Shown here: one piece after another, positions 4,732-5,457 of the stretch
How the letters are laid out: every line of letters begins with the position of its first letter
Position numbering within the stretch: position 1 is the first letter of the stretch
From: Nitrososphaerales archaeon TH526
GTDB taxonomy: Archaea > Thermoproteota > Nitrososphaeria > Nitrososphaerales > Nitrososphaeraceae
Direction of reading: 5' to 3'
Assembly: GCA_014523665.1 (NCBI GenBank)
Contig: JAATVR010000312.1
Coordinates: 1-5,457 of the forward strand
Length of the DNA: 5,457 nt
The notes under the pieces: model-generated
What the model was told of the DNA's origin: nothing
Seen by the model: only the letters and a program-made list of their open reading frames with translations
Database searches by the model: none
Program-made: the position numbers and the translations under genes

Positions 4732-5457
4732 CTATTCTTCGCGAACTATCTGAGGCGACGAAGCCTTGAATATGGCAAATATGTCGTCACCAAGTTGAAG
4801 TCGAAGCTCTTGTTGAGCTTGCTCCGTTATCCTGGAAACCATATTCAGTCTGTCAACCTTTAGATGTATGTCGATTACCCCTGGGTTATGGTTTACAAAT
4901 TTTATTATCCTAGCCTTTATCATATTACGAGCACTTGTTCTAATTGGCACTCTTGAAAGAATTATATCTTCAGGTTTTAAGAGTATTCCTACCCTATTAC
5001 CTATAGTATAGTCTCCCAGGATTTCTATCATATCCGTACCGATCTTGAAAGTCGTAATTCCGGCATTCGATTCCACAACCTCTCCTTCTAAGTAATTGGT
5101 CTCGCTAAACATGCTAGATAGAAACGGGACACGACTTTCACTTGGATTTGTTAGAAATGAATCTATGGTACCGGTATACTCAATCAGCCCATTTCTCAAC
5201 AAGGACACGCTATCGGCCAGAGCGAACACATCATCTTCGAAATGAGTTACATAGATTGACGGTACTTTTCTGTTCCTAAGAATCTTCCGGAGCTCAAGTT
5301 TCAGACTCCTTCTAGTAAGTTGATCCAGATGTGCAAGAGGTTCATCCATCAGTATTACTCGGGGGTTCGTGACGAGCGTTCTTGCTAACGAAATTTTTTG
5401 TAATTCGCCACCACTCAAATCCATTGTATTTCTGTCTACGAGATGCAAAATACCGAG
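4732..5457 (-). CDS. ABC transporter ATP-binding protein, molybdate/tungstate type, C-terminal part
   Basis: The frame enters from the right edge and ends at TAG (4734-4732), with 241 residues visible. ABC signature LSGGE is at visible residues 14-18, Walker B VILMDEP at 34-40 (catalytic Glu39), the D-loop LAHLD at 41-45 and the H-loop His in YVTHFED at 72. The Walker A and Q-loop are outside the window. After the ATPase domain, GILLKPEDIILSR and the region from about residue 175 (KARIIKFVNHN to DDIFAIFKASS) match the TOBE/Mop-like C-terminal end of the ModC/WtpC/CysA group. Members are about 350 residues long, so roughly the first third is missing. In the cell it would power import of an oxyanion at the inner face of the membrane. 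The FKAS ending favours molybdate or tungstate over sulfate, but the substrate is an inference and permease and binding-protein genes are not in view. Confidence 0.88.
   Translation of the reverse strand, partial: LGILHLVDRNTMDLSGGELQKISLARTLVTNPRVILMDEPLAHLDQLTRRSLKLELRKILRNRKVPSIYVTHFEDDVFALADSVSLLRNGLIEYTGTIDSFLTNPSESRVPFLSSMFSETNYLEGEVVESNAGITTFKIGTDMIEILGDYTIGNRVGILLKPEDIILSRVPIRTSARNMIKARIIKFVNHNPGVIDIHLKVDRLNMVSRITEQAQQELRLQLGDDIFAIFKASSPQIVREE

Overview
The window looks archaeal, most likely from a soil ammonia-oxidising type (Nitrososphaeria, Nitrosocosmicus-like). This is an inference from the AT-rich background, A/T-rich TATA boxes about 25-30 bases before start codons, apparently leaderless or short-leader genes, an archaeal-looking small membrane protein and a molybdate/tungstate-type ABC ATPase. 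No rRNA, complete tRNA, CRISPR array or insertion sequence is visible.

Positions 1-2348 (minus strand) are filled by one long secreted protein gene, the most interesting part of the window. Its frame has no stop codon over 782 codons and runs off the left edge. It begins with a GTG codon, has a Sec-type signal peptide, and sits about 26 bases downstream of a TATA box. The mature chain goes from an Ala/Ser/Gly/Asp segment, through a very long poly-Ala region broken by short Gly/Ser groups, to Pro-Glu-Gly-Gly-Ala-Ala hexapeptide repeats. It resembles silk or elastomeric proteins in composition. The other long open frames over the same DNA (Ala/Pro-rich and Leu-rich on plus, Gln-rich on minus) are shadows created by GCN repeats.

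Positions 2349-3151 are mostly non-coding. They hold the promoter of the secreted protein, a perfect 10-bp inverted repeat, a small palindrome, and one doubtful 95-codon frame. A small four-helix membrane protein follows on the plus strand (3152-3502).

Positions 3503-3848 are an intergenic gap with a 9-bp hairpin and a 7-bp tandem repeat. Next come two minus-strand genes: an unrecognised 236-residue protein with a predicted coiled coil and a basic tail (3849-4559), and the C-terminal two thirds of an ABC transporter ATPase with a TOBE-type end (4732 to the right edge). These two are separated by 172 bases and the downstream one seems to have its own promoter, so an operon is not supported. 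No functional link between the secreted repeat protein and the other genes can be read from the sequence.
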